From: Orrella marina
GTDB lineage: Bacteria > Pseudomonadota > Gammaproteobacteria > Burkholderiales > Burkholderiaceae_B
Reading direction: 5' to 3'
NCBI RefSeq assembly: GCF_003058465.1
Contig: NZ_CP028901.1
Span: 3,348,001-3,412,000, forward strand
DNA: 64,000 nt
The notes under the pieces were generated by a model. That model ran no database searches. It was given only the letters and a program-made list of their open reading frames with translations, and was not told the origin of the DNA. The position numbers were made by a program, and so were the translations under genes. This document shows positions 41,803 to 52,379 of the stretch, in pieces (position 1 is the stretch's first letter; the number at the start of each line of letters is the position of its first letter).

Positions 41803-42191
41803 TTATAAATCAGCTCCGGATCCTTTAGTACAGGGTCGATACTGACCCAGGCAGGTTCGTCGCCTGATTGCTCAAGCTTGCGGTAAAAACAGCTTTCCCG
41901 CCCTGTATGACAGGCAATTCCGCCGATCTGTTCCACTTCCAGCAAAATCACGTCTGAATCGCAGTCCAGACGGATATTCTTGATCTTTTGTGTGTGGCCA
42001 GAGGACTCACCCTTGCGCCACAGGCTCTGGCGCGATCTCGACCAGTAGACAGCGATGCCGCTCGCGTGGGTTTCTTCCAGTGATTCACGGTTCATCCAGG
42101 CTACCATCAGGATGCGCCTGGATTGGGCATCCTGCGCGATCGCCGGGATCAGGCCTGCCGAGTCAAACTTCACTTGATCCAGCCAGTTCAT
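41799..42191 (-). CDS. hisI: Phosphoribosyl-AMP cyclohydrolase
   Basis: A 130-aa zinc enzyme for the third step of histidine synthesis. Conserved segments: [39 protein letters not shown], and the metal-binding [22 protein letters not shown] with the Cys ligands. It overlaps hisF by 4 nt upstream and hisE by 4 nt downstream. Confidence 0.96.
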   Translation of the reverse strand: MNWLDQVKFDSAGLIPAIAQDAQSRRILMVAWMNRESLEETHASGIAVYWSRSRQSLWRKGESSGHTQKIKNIRLDCDSDVILLEVEQIGGIACHTGRESCFYRKLEQSGDEPAWVSIDPVLKDPELIYK

Positions 42192-43003
42192 CGCACGCTC
42201 CGGCGAACGGGGATACCACGCTGGGCCATGTGATCCTTGGCCTGTCCAATGGTGTATTCCCCAAAATGAAAAATACTGGCTGCCAGCACCGCGTTGGCGC
42301 CGCCTGCGCTCACGCCCTCAGCGAGGTGTTCGAGAGTGCCAACTCCGCCGGATGCAATCACGGGTACGCTGACTGCGTCGCTGACAGCACGCGTGAGCAC
42401 CAGATCAAATCCACTACGGGTGCCATCACGATCCATGCTGGTCAGGAGAATCTCGCCAGCGCCGTAGTGTGCCATACGGTCTGCCCATTCAAGTACATCA
42501 ATCCCGGTCGCACGTCGTCCTCCGTGGGTGTATACCTCCCAGCGGGGGGCATCGGCTGGCGAGTCAGGTACCTGACGTGCGTCAATGGCAACGACAATGC
42601 ATTGCGAACCGTGATAGTCGCTCGCCGCCTTGATAAGATCCGGGTTGGCCACGGCCGCACTGTTGATGCTGACCTTGTCCGCACCGGCGTTGAGCAGTCG
42701 CTGAATATCACTGACCTGACGAACACCGCCGCCAACCGTAAGCGGTATGAACACTTCAGACGCCACAGCGTCGATGATGGGGAGAATCAGGTCCCGATCA
42801 TCGCTCGTGGCTGTGATGTCGAGGAAAGTCAGTTCGTCTGCACCCTCGAGATTGTAGCGACGGGCAATCTCGACCGGATCACCCGCATCGACCAGTCCGA
42901 CAAAATTCACGCCTTTGACGACTCGGCCTGCAGTCACATCCAGGCAAGGGATGACCCGGCGAGTCAGTCCGTTACGGACTGACAGGGTGTCGATACCTGT
43001 CAT
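42188..43003 (-). CDS. hisF: Imidazole glycerol phosphate synthase cyclase subunit
   Basis: A 271-aa TIM-barrel subunit that works with HisH to make imidazole glycerol phosphate and AICAR. Conserved segments include [37 protein letters not shown] and [18 protein letters not shown] chose the ATG at 43003, which overlaps the hisA stop as ATGA; an ATG at 43009 is 2 codons upstream. Confidence 0.96.
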   Translation of the reverse strand: MTGIDTLSVRNGLTRRVIPCLDVTAGRVVKGVNFVGLVDAGDPVEIARRYNLEGADELTFLDITATSDDRDLILPIIDAVASEVFIPLTVGGGVRQVSDIQRLLNAGADKVSINSAAVANPDLIKAASDYHGSQCIVVAIDARQVPDSPADAPRWEVYTHGGRRATGIDVLEWADRMAHYGAGEILLTSMDRDGTRSGFDLVLTRAVSDAVSVPVIASGGVGTLEHLAEGVSAGGANAVLAASIFHFGEYTIGQAKDHMAQRGIPVRRSVR

Positions 43004-43740
43004 GGGCACAACTCGTCGGCGCGTTCGACGGCTTTCTTGAAGTCCAGCGTACCTTCATAGATACTGCGTCCAAGGATGGCGCCTTCAACGCCCTCTGCCT
43101 CGACTGCACACAGTTCGTCGATATCGCGCATGTCGGTGATGCCACCGGAAGCAATCACAGGAATGTTGACTGCCTGGGCGAGAGCGACCGTTGCCTGGAC
43201 GTTCACGCCCGTCAGCATACCGTCACGTCCGATGTCGGTGTAAATGATGGCCTCGCAGCCATAGTCTTCAAACTTGCGTGCCAGATCGGTGACCATGTGA
43301 CGGGTCAGTTTGCTCCAGCCGTCCGTTGCGACCTTTCCGTCACGGGCGTCCAGTCCGACGATGATCTTGCCCGGAAATGCACCGCAGGCATCGCGCAGAA
43401 AACCTGGACTCTTGACCGCAGCAGTTCCGATGATGACGTAAGAGATGCCAGCATCAAGATAGCGTTCAATCGTGTCAAGGTCACGAATGCCACCGCCGAT
43501 CTGGACGGGCACATCATCGCCCATCGCGTCGACGATTTCATGGATAACAGCCTCGTTGACGGGTTTGCCAGCAATGGCGCCGTTCAGGTCGACCAGATGG
43601 AGGCGACGCGCGCCTAGATCGGCCCAGTGTTCGGCCATTTCGACAGGGTCTTCCGAGAACACGGTGGCATCGTTCATGTCGCCTTGGCGCAGGCGTACAC
43701 ATTTACCGTCTTTAAGGTCAATGGCAGGGATCAGAAGCAT
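43000..43740 (-). CDS. hisA: ProFAR isomerase
   Basis: A 246-aa TIM-barrel isomerase for the fourth step of histidine synthesis. Conserved segments are [40 protein letters not shown] and [17 protein letters not shown]. It lies 30 nt downstream of hisH and overlaps hisF by 4 nt. Confidence 0.96.
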   Translation of the reverse strand: MLLIPAIDLKDGKCVRLRQGDMNDATVFSEDPVEMAEHWADLGARRLHLVDLNGAIAGKPVNEAVIHEIVDAMGDDVPVQIGGGIRDLDTIERYLDAGISYVIIGTAAVKSPGFLRDACGAFPGKIIVGLDARDGKVATDGWSKLTRHMVTDLARKFEDYGCEAIIYTDIGRDGMLTGVNVQATVALAQAVNIPVIASGGITDMRDIDELCAVEAEGVEGAILGRSIYEGTLDFKKAVERADELCP

Positions 43741-43770
43741 GGCAGTGGCTAAGTGAATAAGGGTTGGTTC

Positions 43771-44415
43771 TTATGGTTTCCAGTCTACAAAATTGCGGTA
43801 GAGACGCAAACCGGGGTCTGCACTTTTCTCTGGATGGAACTGGGCCGCAAAAATGTTGTCTCTTGCAACGGCGCATGTGAACGTCACGCCGTAATCCGTC
43901 TCTCCGACAGTCAGTGACGGATCCTCCGGATGTACATAATAGCTGTGCACAAAATAAAACGGGGTCAGATCTTCAATGCCGGCCCACATTGGGTGTTCGC
44001 GACACTGGCGAACGGCGTTCCAGCCCATATGAGGTACCTTGAGTCGGTCCACACCTGTGTGGGCGCTGTCAAACAGCTCGCCTCTGAAGCGCCTGACATC
44101 TCCCGGGAACAGTCCCAGGCATTGCGTCGGGCCTTCTTCGCTGCGTTCGAACAGCATTTGTTCACCGACACATATCCCGAGCAATGGTTTGTTGCGGCTG
44201 ACTTCAAGGACAACCTCAACGAGCCCGGCCTGTTCCAGGGTGCGCATGCAGTCGCCCATCGCGCCCTGTCCAGGCAGAACAACTCGCTCAGCCTTGAGGA
44301 TGATTTCCGGGTCGCCCGTCAGGGTGATATCTGCTTCCGGTGCGGCATGGCGCAGGGCGCGTTCAACGGAGTGGTAGTTGCCCATTCCGTATTCGACAAT
44401 GGCGATCGATGTCAT
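43771..44415 (-). CDS. hisH: Imidazole glycerol phosphate synthase glutaminase subunit
   Basis: A 214-aa class I glutamine amidotransferase that supplies ammonia to HisF. The catalytic Cys is in [14 protein letters not shown], and the His-x-Glu is in [13 protein letters not shown]. The start [20 protein letters not shown] is typical. It lies 23 nt after hisB. Confidence 0.96.
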   Translation of the reverse strand: MTSIAIVEYGMGNYHSVERALRHAAPEADITLTGDPEIILKAERVVLPGQGAMGDCMRTLEQAGLVEVVLEVSRNKPLLGICVGEQMLFERSEEGPTQCLGLFPGDVRRFRGELFDSAHTGVDRLKVPHMGWNAVRQCREHPMWAGIEDLTPFYFVHSYYVHPEDPSLTVGETDYGVTFTCAVARDNIFAAQFHPEKSADPGLRLYRNFVDWKP

Positions 44416-44438
44416 GGTCTAAGTCCGGCGGGTGTGAG

Positions 44439-45026
44439 TCAGAGAGTGCCTTTGGTGGAAGGGATTACACCGGCCTGGCGCTCATCGACTTCAATCGCCA
44501 TGCGCAGGGCACGGCCAAACGCCTTGAAGACCGTCTCGCACTGGTGGTGTGCGTTGATACCGCGCAAGTTATCGATATGCAGCGTCATCTGGGCGTGGTT
44601 CACCAGTCCCTGAAAGAATTCTCGCGTCAGATCAACATCGAAATCGCCGATACGCGCACGCGTGAACGGTATGTCATACGTCAGCATTGGTCGGCCCGAT
44701 AGATCAATCACGACGCGCGAGAGCGCTTCGTCAAGTGGCACATAGGCGTGTCCGTAGCGGCGGATACCTGCTTTGCTGCCGATCGCCTTATGCAGGGCCT
44801 GACCAAATGAAATGCCAACGTCTTCCACCGTGTGGTGTGCGTCAATGTGCAGGTCCCCTTTTGCCTTGATGTCCAGATCGATCAGGCCATGGCGTGCAAT
44901 CTGGTCCAGCATGTGATCCAGAAAGGGCACACCCGTGTCGATTGACTGTTGTCCGGTGCCATCCAGATTGATGCTGATCTGAATCTGGGTTTCCTGTGTA
45001 TTGCGGGTAATGTCGGCGGTACGCAT
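44439..45026 (-). CDS. hisB: Imidazoleglycerol-phosphate dehydratase
   Basis: A 195-aa monofunctional HisB. The metal-binding motifs are [15 protein letters not shown] and the later [40 protein letters not shown] lies near the start. I chose the ATG at 45026 ([16 protein letters not shown]); the frame runs to 45077 through the upstream hairpin. It is the gene after hisD, with only 135 bp where hisC would be expected. Confidence 0.95.
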   Translation of the reverse strand: MRTADITRNTQETQIQISINLDGTGQQSIDTGVPFLDHMLDQIARHGLIDLDIKAKGDLHIDAHHTVEDVGISFGQALHKAIGSKAGIRRYGHAYVPLDEALSRVVIDLSGRPMLTYDIPFTRARIGDFDVDLTREFFQGLVNHAQMTLHIDNLRGINAHHQCETVFKAFGRALRMAIEVDERQAGVIPSTKGTL

Positions 45027-45059
45027 GAAAGAACTGTATCTCGTTAAGTCTCGGTAAGC

Positions 45060-45076
45060 CCGCCAGCAGGCGGGCA
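45060..45076. other. GC-rich hairpin in the hisD-hisB gap
   Basis: GCCCGCC-AGCA-GGCGGGC forms a perfect 7-bp stem in the 135-bp gap. There is no U tract, so it may be a processing or attenuation element rather than a terminator. Confidence 0.4.
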
Positions 45077-45161
45077 CACCTTCTATTGTACGGTTACGCG
45101 AAGCCCGTCATGAGAAAGGCAGGCATTTCGGATATTTTGAGTGGCGACGACCCGTCTCAGA

Positions 45162-46481
45162 TTACGAGGCTGGTCCACTCTCAGGCTCGTTACGGTATGC
45201 TGCACTGGCGGCATGGGCTGTCAATCCTTCCCCCATGGCAAGCGTCTGGGCGATCGCGCCTAGCTTTTGCGCACCTGCTTTTGAGACATGAATGATGCTG
45301 GATCGCTTCTGAAAGTCATAGACCCCAAGCGGCGAAGAGAACCTGGCGGTGCCTGACGTCGGGAGCACGTGGTTGGGTCCGGCACAGTAGTCTCCTAGCG
45401 ATTCGGACGTGTGCCTGCCTAGAAAGATCGCGCCCGCATGGCGTATGTGATCAACCCATCGCTCGGGTGATTCGGTCGAAATTTCAAGGTGCTCAGGTGC
45501 AATCTGGTTGGCGATTTCACAGGCCTGCTCCAGATCGCGAACCTCGATCAGTGCCCCACGATTGGACAAACTGGTGCTGATGATGTCCTTTCTGGGCATG
45601 GAAGGCAGAAGGCGTTCAATCGCGGCGTGAACCTCGTCGAGGTAACTCGCATCCGGACACAGCAAGATGGACTGGGCCAGTTCATCATGCTCGGCTTGCG
45701 AGAACAGGTCCATGGCGATCCAGTCCGCAGGAGTGCTGCCGTCACAGATCACCAGAATTTCACTCGGGCCTGCAATCATGTCAATACCGACTTTGCCAAA
45801 CACGCGTCGTTTGGCCGCTGCGACATATGCATTGCCTGGTCCGACAATCTTGTCTACGGCCGGGATGGTCGCTGTTCCGTAAGCCAGCGCACCTACCGCC
45901 TGGGCACCGCCAATGGCAAACACACGATCAATGCCGCTGATGGCAGCCGCAGCCAGCACAAGCGGATTGCGGGTTCCCTGGGGCGTCGGGGTCACCATGA
46001 TGACTTCCTCGACACCTGCCACCTTGGCAGGGATGGCGTTCATCAATACCGATGACGGGTAGGCAGCCTTGCCGCCCGGGACATACAACCCGACCCGGTC
46101 AAGCGGCGTTATTTTCTGTCCCAGACGCGTACCGTCTTCTTCCAGATAGTCCCAGCTCGACTGTTTCTGACGCTCGTGATACTCGCGCACGCGCCTCGCC
46201 GCAGATTGCAGGGCATCACGCTGGGCAGCGGGAAGGGACTCCAGTGCTGATTCCCACTCGCTGCGCGGGATCTCCAGTTCGACAACAGTAGAGGCCTGAA
46301 CACTGTCGAATCGCTTTGTGAGCTCCAGCAGAGCCTGATCACCTTCGGTGCGAATCCGTCTCAGGATGGATGCGACTGCCGAGTCGATCTCGTGATCCTG
46401 CTCTTCGTCCACGTGCAGTAGTCGCTGCAGTTGGCTGTCGAAGTCGGGGTCGGAGCTGCGAAGGCGCGAGATGGTAGCCAT
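45162..46481 (-). CDS. hisD: Histidinol dehydrogenase
   Basis: A 439-aa enzyme for the last two steps of histidine synthesis. Family segments are [39 protein letters not shown] and [20 protein letters not shown]; the metal and catalytic His/Glu residues are in [18 protein letters not shown] and [10 protein letters not shown] chose the ATG at 46481 ([20 protein letters not shown]), where the family begins. It lies about 150 bp after hisG. Confidence 0.96.
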   Translation of the reverse strand: MATISRLRSSDPDFDSQLQRLLHVDEEQDHEIDSAVASILRRIRTEGDQALLELTKRFDSVQASTVVELEIPRSEWESALESLPAAQRDALQSAARRVREYHERQKQSSWDYLEEDGTRLGQKITPLDRVGLYVPGGKAAYPSSVLMNAIPAKVAGVEEVIMVTPTPQGTRNPLVLAAAAISGIDRVFAIGGAQAVGALAYGTATIPAVDKIVGPGNAYVAAAKRRVFGKVGIDMIAGPSEILVICDGSTPADWIAMDLFSQAEHDELAQSILLCPDASYLDEVHAAIERLLPSMPRKDIISTSLSNRGALIEVRDLEQACEIANQIAPEHLEISTESPERWVDHIRHAGAIFLGRHTSESLGDYCAGPNHVLPTSGTARFSSPLGVYDFQKRSSIIHVSKAGAQKLGAIAQTLAMGEGLTAHAASAAYRNEPESGPAS

Positions 46482-46629
46482 GATTCCAGAGAAACAAACG
46501 TGAATAGACAATGAGGCGTTGACGGGCAAAGTTGCGACACGTAGCGACACGTAGCGAAACGTCCCGTAACTTCCCAAGACGCTATGAATGAGCCGTGAAT
46601 AAATCGCTAATTATTGTTAGACAGGGTAA

Positions 46630-47322
46630 TCATGCCATAGTTGCCAGACTTGCCCGCTCAAAAGCCTCCATGATGGGCTCGATGCCCTCTCGACGCAGTT
46701 TGAGTGCGGCGCGATTGACGATCAGACGCGATGAAATCGGCATGATATCTTCAACTGCGACCAGGTCGTTAGCCTTGAGTGTGTTGCCAGTCGAAACCAG
46801 ATCCACGATGGCATCAGCCAGCCCGATCAGGGGTGCAAGCTCCATGGAGCCGTAGAGCTTGATCAGATCTACGTACACGCCTTTGGACGCAAAATGCTCA
46901 CGCGCTGCACTGACGTACTTGGTTGCAACCCGCAGTCGGGCGCCCTGTTTGACGGCAGCCTCATAGTCAAAGTCCTTGCGAGTGGCCACGCATAGCTTGC
47001 AACGGGCAATGTTCAGATCAATCGGCTGGTACAGAGCACCCGGGTGGGCAGCGGCGTGCTCCACGAGTACGTCTTTGCCGGCAATCCCCATGTCGGCCGC
47101 ACCATATTCCACGTAGGTCGGGACATCAGATGCGCGCACGATGATGATCCGCACGTCAGGACGACTGGTCCCCAGAATCAGTTTGCGTGACTTTTCCGGA
47201 TCTTCATTCACTTCGATACCCGCACTTTTCAGTAGCGGCAGCGTTTCTTCAAAGATCCGGCCTTTGGAAAGGGCGAGTGTCAGCGGGGTGGGAGAGGTCG
47301 GAGTTGATGCTTGAGTGGTCAT
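46630..47322 (-). CDS. hisG: ATP phosphoribosyltransferase, short form
   Basis: A 230-aa HisG of the short type, which catalyses the first step of histidine synthesis. Conserved segments are [38 protein letters not shown] and [19 protein letters not shown]. The short form lacks the regulatory C-terminal domain and needs HisZ, which is not in this window. It overlaps murA by 4 nt. Confidence 0.96.
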   Translation of the reverse strand: MTTQASTPTSPTPLTLALSKGRIFEETLPLLKSAGIEVNEDPEKSRKLILGTSRPDVRIIIVRASDVPTYVEYGAADMGIAGKDVLVEHAAAHPGALYQPIDLNIARCKLCVATRKDFDYEAAVKQGARLRVATKYVSAAREHFASKGVYVDLIKLYGSMELAPLIGLADAIVDLVSTGNTLKANDLVAVEDIMPISSRLIVNRAALKLRREGIEPIMEAFERASLATMA

Positions 47323-48587
47323 GATGTTTCTTTGCTCGTAACGCGAACGATAGATGCGCCAAGCGACTGGAGCTTCTCTTCCATTTTTGCGTAGCCCCGG
47401 TCAAGGTGGTAGATCCGTTCTACGGTTGTTTCGCCTTCAGCGGCGAGTCCGGCGATAACAAGGCTCGCTGATGCTCGCAGGTCGGTTGCCATGACGGTCG
47501 CGCCTGACAGGCGACTGACCCCGCGTACCATCGCAGTATGTCCGTCAATTTCGATGTCGGCGCCAAGACGGATCAGTTCCTGCACGTGCATGAATCGATT
47601 CTCGAAGATGGTTTCCACGATCATTGCGGCCCCATCGGCAACGGTATTCATGGCCATGAACTGTGCCTGCATGTCGGTCGCAAAGCCCGGGTACTCATGG
47701 GTGCGGATGTCGACTGCACGCGGGCGTTGGTTCATCCAGGCGTGAATCCAGTTCTCACCCTGTTCGAGCGTGAGTCCGGCTTCAGCAAGCTTGCTCAGCG
47801 TCGCGCCCATGTACTGGGGTTCGACTGCGTTAAGACGGATATCGCCGCCGGTCGCAGCGACCGCACACAGGAAACTGCCAGCCTCGATTCGGTCAGAGAT
47901 GATGTGATGCCGGGCTCCGTGCAGGTGCTCTACCCCTTCAATGACGATCCGGTCTGTGCCATGTCCAGTGATGTGTGCGCCCATTTTGTTGAGCAGGTTG
48001 GCCAGATCGACCACTTCTGGCTCGCGTGCGGCGTTCTCCAGGACTGTCGTGCCCTGCGCCAGTGTCGCGGCCATCATCAGGTTCTCGGTGCCAGTAACCG
48101 TCACCATGTCGGTACGGATCACGGCCCCTTTCAGCCGGGATGCCCGCGCGACGACATAACCGTGTTCGATGGATATCTCTGCACCGAGCGCTTCGAGTCC
48201 ACGAATGTGCTGGTCGACCGGACGTTGCCCGATTGCGCAACCGCCAGGCAGACTGACCCGGGCTTCACCAAAGCGTGCGACCAGCGGTCCAAGCACCAGA
48301 ATTGATGCCCTCATGGTCTTGACCAGTTCGTAGGGTGCCTCGACTGAACTGATCGAAGCAGCACTCAGGGTGACGCCCTGATCGGACGTCCACTCAGATT
48401 TCACGCCAAGCTGCGAGAGCAAGCGTAAGGATGTGTGGATGTCCCGTAGTGCCGGTATGTTGGTCAGTTCCAGCGACTCGGCACTGAGCAGGCACGCGCA
48501 CAGGATTGGCAGCGCTGCGTTCTTCGCGCCGGAGATGGTGACTTCTCCATCCAGGCGCTTGCCACCCGTAATTCTGAGTCGATCCAT
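47319..48587 (-). CDS. murA: UDP-N-acetylglucosamine 1-carboxyvinyltransferase
   Basis: A 422-aa enzyme of the first committed step of peptidoglycan synthesis. It begins [20 protein letters not shown], then [14 protein letters not shown]. The catalytic Cys of the fosfomycin-binding loop is in [19 protein letters not shown]. Later [15 protein letters not shown] is typical. Its start touches the stop of the upstream BolA-like gene, and its stop overlaps hisG. Confidence 0.97.
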   Translation of the reverse strand: MDRLRITGGKRLDGEVTISGAKNAALPILCACLLSAESLELTNIPALRDIHTSLRLLSQLGVKSEWTSDQGVTLSAASISSVEAPYELVKTMRASILVLGPLVARFGEARVSLPGGCAIGQRPVDQHIRGLEALGAEISIEHGYVVARASRLKGAVIRTDMVTVTGTENLMMAATLAQGTTVLENAAREPEVVDLANLLNKMGAHITGHGTDRIVIEGVEHLHGARHHIISDRIEAGSFLCAVAATGGDIRLNAVEPQYMGATLSKLAEAGLTLEQGENWIHAWMNQRPRAVDIRTHEYPGFATDMQAQFMAMNTVADGAAMIVETIFENRFMHVQELIRLGADIEIDGHTAMVRGVSRLSGATVMATDLRASASLVIAGLAAEGETTVERIYHLDRGYAKMEEKLQSLGASIVRVTSKETS

Positions 48588-48829
48588 CAGTTCTGAGCCT
48601 TGTACTCTTCGGGTGTCAGGGTTCTCATGGAAAGGGCGTGAATCTCTTCGCGCATCCTGTCGCCGAGTGCTTTGTAGACGAGTTGATGCCTGGCAATCGG
48701 GCGCTTGCCTTCGAAGTGAGGGCTCACGATGATCGCTTCAAAGTGAGCGCCATCACCAGTGACTTCAATGTGTTCACATTCCAGGCCATTGGCAATGTAG
48801 CCGCGAATGTCTTCAGGAGTGGGCAGCAT
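48587..48829 (-). CDS. BolA/IbaG-family protein
   Basis: An 80-aa BolA-fold protein of the IbaG type, usually paired with murA. The family signature is [20 protein letters not shown] followed by [20 protein letters not shown]. It may act with glutaredoxins in iron-sulfur handling. It lies 12 nt after the ABC-2 permease gene. Confidence 0.93.
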   Translation of the reverse strand: MLPTPEDIRGYIANGLECEHIEVTGDGAHFEAIIVSPHFEGKRPIARHQLVYKALGDRMREEIHALSMRTLTPEEYKAQN

Positions 48830-48841
48830 ATCTGGTTTCCA

Positions 48842-49636
48842 TCAATGTCTAAGTTTGTAGCCTGTTTCCAGCAGTCGCATGGCAATCAGCGTTAACGTAA
48901 TGAAGACGAACAGCACAACCGACAGACTGAGCCAGGGTGATGAGTCGGCAACGCCAAAGAATCCGTACCGGAATCCGTCAATCGTGTAAAAAATCGGATT
49001 CCAGTGGGATACGGCCTGCCAGAACGGTGGCAAGGTGTGAATCGAATAAAACACGCCAGACAGAAATGTGGCTGGCATGATCAGGAAGTTCTGAAATGCG
49101 GCAAGCTGGTCAAACTTCTCGGACCACAAACCCGCAATCAGGCCCAGGATGCCCATGATGCTACAGGCTAGTACCGCAAATACCAGAATCCAGAGCGGGT
49201 ATGCCACCGGGAGTTGCAGAAACAGCATGGACACGCCCCAGACTGCTGCGCCGACTGCAAGACCGCGCATTACCGCGGCCAGTACATAGGCCCCAAAAAA
49301 CTCCAGATTCGAAATTGGCGTCACCAGGATGAAGACCAGGTTGCCGGTGATCCGGCTCTGAATCAGCGAGGAGGACGGGTTGGCGAACGCATTCTGCAAC
49401 ATGCTCATCATCATGAGCCCCGGGATCAGGAACTGGGTGTAGTCGATTGTGTCGTAGACCTTGACCCGGTCTTGCAGAACCTGGGCAAATATCACCAGAT
49501 AGAGAAGGGCAGTCATCACCGGTGCGGCGATGGTCTGGAACGCAACTCGCCAGAAGCGCAACATCTCCTTGTACAGGAGCGTCCTAAAGCCCGATCGTAA
49601 CTGTGGCTGCATGGAAGTGGGCTGGGAAGGAGTCAT
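48842..49636 (-). CDS. ABC-2 type exporter permease, YadH-like
   Basis: A 264-aa permease with six membrane segments, partner of the ATPase at 49633-50427. ABC-2 hallmarks: FRTLLYKEMLRFWRVAFQTI at the N-terminus, and PATFLSGVFYSIHTLPPFWQ before the last segments. Substrate unknown. The order mla operon, YadG, YadH, BolA-like, murA is conserved in betaproteobacteria. Confidence 0.92.
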   Translation of the reverse strand: MTPSQPTSMQPQLRSGFRTLLYKEMLRFWRVAFQTIAAPVMTALLYLVIFAQVLQDRVKVYDTIDYTQFLIPGLMMMSMLQNAFANPSSSLIQSRITGNLVFILVTPISNLEFFGAYVLAAVMRGLAVGAAVWGVSMLFLQLPVAYPLWILVFAVLACSIMGILGLIAGLWSEKFDQLAAFQNFLIMPATFLSGVFYSIHTLPPFWQAVSHWNPIFYTIDGFRYGFFGVADSSPWLSLSVVLFVFITLTLIAMRLLETGYKLRH

Positions 49637-50427
49637 GACGCCAGGGCCTCCGCTGCAGGTGCGTGCATGATCTGCACGAATGCCTCTTCAAGTCCTGCTC
49701 CACCAACACGTGCGAGCAGGGCTTCGGTCGTGTCAAGTGCAATGACCTTGCCCTGCTTGAGCATGGCAATCCGTCCGCAGAGTGCTTCGGCCTCTTCGAG
49801 ATAGTGGGTGGTCAGCAGAATGGTGTGTCCCTGCTTGTTGAGTCTTGAGATGAATTCCCACAGGCTGCGCCTGAGGTCTACGTCGACGCCGGCAGTGGGC
49901 TCATCCAGCACGATGACAGGCGGTCTGTGCACCAGTGCCTGCGCGACCAGTACCCGGCGCTTCATGCCACCAGACAGGGCGCGCATGTTGGTGCTGGCTT
50001 TGTCCGTCAAGCCCAGGTTGTGCAGGATCTCGTCGATCCAGTCGTCGTTGTGGCGAAGTCCGTAGTAACCGGACTGCAGTCGCAGCGTCTCGCGTACTGT
50101 GAAGAAGGGGTCGTAGACCAGTTCCTGCGGTACCACACCCAGACTGCGTCTGGCATGCTTGAACTCGCTGAATACATCGTAACCACAGACCGATGCTTTA
50201 CCTTCGGTGGCGCGTGCCAGACCGGCCAGAATCGAGATCAGCGAAGTCTTGCCCGCGCCGTTGGGTCCGAGCAACCCGAAGAATTCGCCATGCTCGACCT
50301 GCAGACTGACATCCTGCAAGGCCTTGAACCCGGTTTGAGGTGCTTGTCCGAATCGCTTCCAGAACTTCTGGCGCGCAGGGGCATAGGTTTTGTGGATTCG
50401 ATCGAACTCAATCGCAAAAGAAGACAT
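49633..50427 (-). CDS. ABC-2 type exporter ATPase, YadG-like
   Basis: A 264-aa ATPase with Walker A GPNGAGKTSL, signature LSGGMKRRVLVAQALVHRP and Walker B VIVLDEPTAGVDVDLR. The start touches the mlaC stop, so the exporter is likely co-expressed with the Mla operon. Substrate unknown. Confidence 0.92.
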   Translation of the reverse strand: MSSFAIEFDRIHKTYAPARQKFWKRFGQAPQTGFKALQDVSLQVEHGEFFGLLGPNGAGKTSLISILAGLARATEGKASVCGYDVFSEFKHARRSLGVVPQELVYDPFFTVRETLRLQSGYYGLRHNDDWIDEILHNLGLTDKASTNMRALSGGMKRRVLVAQALVHRPPVIVLDEPTAGVDVDLRRSLWEFISRLNKQGHTILLTTHYLEEAEALCGRIAMLKQGKVIALDTTEALLARVGGAGLEEAFVQIMHAPAAEALAS

Positions 50428-50428
50428 A

Positions 50429-51091
50429 TCAGTTGCTGCTGTTACGCTTGTTGAGTGCAGCGATCAGTCCGTCAATACCGTTGCGGCTGATTTCCTGGGA
50501 GAACTGGTTGCGGTAGTTCTGGATCAGCCAGATGTTTTCAACGTTGATGTCGTATATTTTCCAGCCCTGGGGCGTCTTTTCGAGGCGATAGTCGATCCGC
50601 ACGGGTGAGGAGTTGGAGGATTCCACGACCTGGGATTGCACCACGACATCATTGGCGCTGGCGTCTCCACGGAACGGCATGATGGTCATGCTTGTGCCAT
50701 CGTCCACGCGTGTCAGAGCGCCGCTATAGGTGCGGATCAGCGTGTTGCGAAACGCGTCGGCCAGTGCGGTCTGTTGCTCAGGTGTTGCCTGACGCCAGTA
50801 CTTGCCGGCCGCCAGACGGGTTGTCTTCTCGAAATTGACATAGGGGAGAACGTACTCACCCACAATCTGGTTGATTCGGGCCAGATCCAGCTTGCGTGCC
50901 GCTTCGTCCTTCTTGATGACATCAATCAACTGGTCGACCACCTGACCGACGAACTCTGGTGGAGGGGCTTCGGGATTGGGGTTGGCTTGCGCGGCGACCG
51001 GAGACGCGAGCGTCAAGGCAACGCCAGCGCAGGCGACGAAACTGAAAATCTTTTGAAGAAACCAGGGCTGCCTGGATGTCATTTTTCTCAT
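50429..51091 (-). CDS. mlaC: Periplasmic phospholipid carrier MlaC
   Basis: A 220-aa periplasmic protein that carries phospholipids between MlaA at the outer membrane and MlaFED at the inner membrane. A signal peptide is visible, cut near VAAQANPNPE. The body reads VDQLIDVIKKDEAARKLDLA, then YVNFEKTTRLAAGKYWRQAT, typical of the family. The start overlaps mlaA by 4 nt. The next gene is the YadG-like ATPase with no room for mlaB. Confidence 0.93.
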   Translation of the reverse strand: MRKMTSRQPWFLQKIFSFVACAGVALTLASPVAAQANPNPEAPPPEFVGQVVDQLIDVIKKDEAARKLDLARINQIVGEYVLPYVNFEKTTRLAAGKYWRQATPEQQTALADAFRNTLIRTYSGALTRVDDGTSMTIMPFRGDASANDVVVQSQVVESSNSSPVRIDYRLEKTPQGWKIYDINVENIWLIQNYRNQFSQEISRNGIDGLIAALNKRNSSN

Positions 51092-51876
51092 TGCGGTGTG
51101 TCCTCTTTCATGCCCAACGCTTTCTCGTCGGCCTCGATGGCCTCAAAGTCTTCATAGTCGGGTAGTTGTTCGGCATCTTGCAGGTTGCCGCGGATCATTG
51201 CCTCACGGCGCTGCAGGTAGGCATCGCGGATAAAGCTGTAAGGATCAAGCGCAGTACTGTCGACAGTCTTGGAGATGGGTAGCAGGGCGTCACGACGCGC
51301 CACAAATTCAAGTCCCCACAGAGAGTTGCGCAATGCTACATCGTTGATCAGGCCGATGGTGATGATCTGATTGCCGTAAAGATTGGGAATGTCGCTCAAT
51401 CCGTCCCGGACGGTACTCGGGCCGATGATGGGTAAGACCAGGTACGGACCACTCGGCACACCCCAGACGCCCAGTGTGATGCCGAAGTCGTTGGCAATGC
51501 GGGGCTGGCCTGTAGTGCTTGCGACATCGATACATCCACCAATCCCCGCTGTGGAATTGAGCAGGAACCGGCCCAATGTGTTGATGCCGTCATGTCCACG
51601 CTCTTGCAGAATGCTGTTCAGTCCGGACCATGGTTCGGTGATGTTCACGAACATGTTGAGGACGCAGGTACGCACTGGACGCGGGACCAGGAATGCATAA
51701 AGTTCCGTCACTGGACGCACAATCGCTTTGTCAACGGCATCGTTGATGGCGTACATGTTGCGGTTTGAGCCTTCCCAGGGGTCGGCCGGGTTAGGCTCGT
51801 TTCCCACAGCGGCACACCCTGCGAGAACCGAGCAAGCCAGACCGGCCAGCACATTTCGAAATTGAACTGTGGACAT
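51088..51876 (-). CDS. mlaA: Outer-membrane phospholipid lipoprotein MlaA (VacJ)
   Basis: A 262-aa lipoprotein with lipobox LAGC (MSTVQFRNVLAGLACSVLAG then C). MlaA-family segments are DPWEGSNRNMYAINDAVDKA, VNITEPWSGLNSILQERGHD and GVPSGPYLVLPIIGPSTVRD. I chose the ATG at 51876 for the signal peptide; the frame to 51912 adds 12 non-hydrophobic residues. It removes phospholipids from the outer leaflet of the outer membrane and hands them to MlaC. Confidence 0.94.
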   Translation of the reverse strand: MSTVQFRNVLAGLACSVLAGCAAVGNEPNPADPWEGSNRNMYAINDAVDKAIVRPVTELYAFLVPRPVRTCVLNMFVNITEPWSGLNSILQERGHDGINTLGRFLLNSTAGIGGCIDVASTTGQPRIANDFGITLGVWGVPSGPYLVLPIIGPSTVRDGLSDIPNLYGNQIITIGLINDVALRNSLWGLEFVARRDALLPISKTVDSTALDPYSFIRDAYLQRREAMIRGNLQDAEQLPDYEDFEAIEADEKALGMKEDTPQ

Positions 51877-51880
51877 TGTG

Positions 51881-52363
51881 TCAGTTTCCTGATGGATTGG
51901 AAGCGCCTTCATTTTCAGCGGTGCTGAAAAGGAACTGGCTGATCAGTTGTTCCAGAACTACTGCGCTTTGTGTCAGTGTAATGGAGTCGCCAGCAACCAG
52001 CATCCTGTCCTCACCACCCGCATCGAGCCCGACGTACTGTTCGCCAAGCAGTCCGGACGTCAGAATACTGGCCGAGGTGTCGGCCGGAAACTCGAACCTG
52101 CGTTCGATATCGAGGGTGACGACTGCGCGGTAGGTTGCGTCATCGAACTCGATAGACTTGATCCGCCCAACGACCACGCCGGCGCTCTTGACCGGGGCTC
52201 TGACCTTGAGTCCGCCAATGTTGTTGAAACTGGCCTTGACCGGGTATGTCTCACTGAAAGTGAAACTGCTCAGGTTTCCAGCCCGAAAAGCCAGGAACAC
52301 GAGCGCAATGATCCCTAGCAGTACGAACAGTCCTACCCAGACATCATATTTCTGATTACTCAT
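51881..52363 (-). CDS. mlaD: Mla transporter substrate-binding subunit MlaD
   Basis: A 160-aa protein with one N-terminal anchor (VWVGLFVLLGIIALVFLAFR) and an MCE domain (YPVKASFNNIGGLKVRAPVK, SAGVVVGRIKSIEF). It forms the hexameric periplasmic ring that receives phospholipids from MlaC. It lies 16 nt after mlaE and 4 nt before mlaA. Confidence 0.95.
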   Translation of the reverse strand: MSNQKYDVWVGLFVLLGIIALVFLAFRAGNLSSFTFSETYPVKASFNNIGGLKVRAPVKSAGVVVGRIKSIEFDDATYRAVVTLDIERRFEFPADTSASILTSGLLGEQYVGLDAGGEDRMLVAGDSITLTQSAVVLEQLISQFLFSTAENEGASNPSGN

Positions 52364-52379
52364 TGCAACTCCAAACTTT

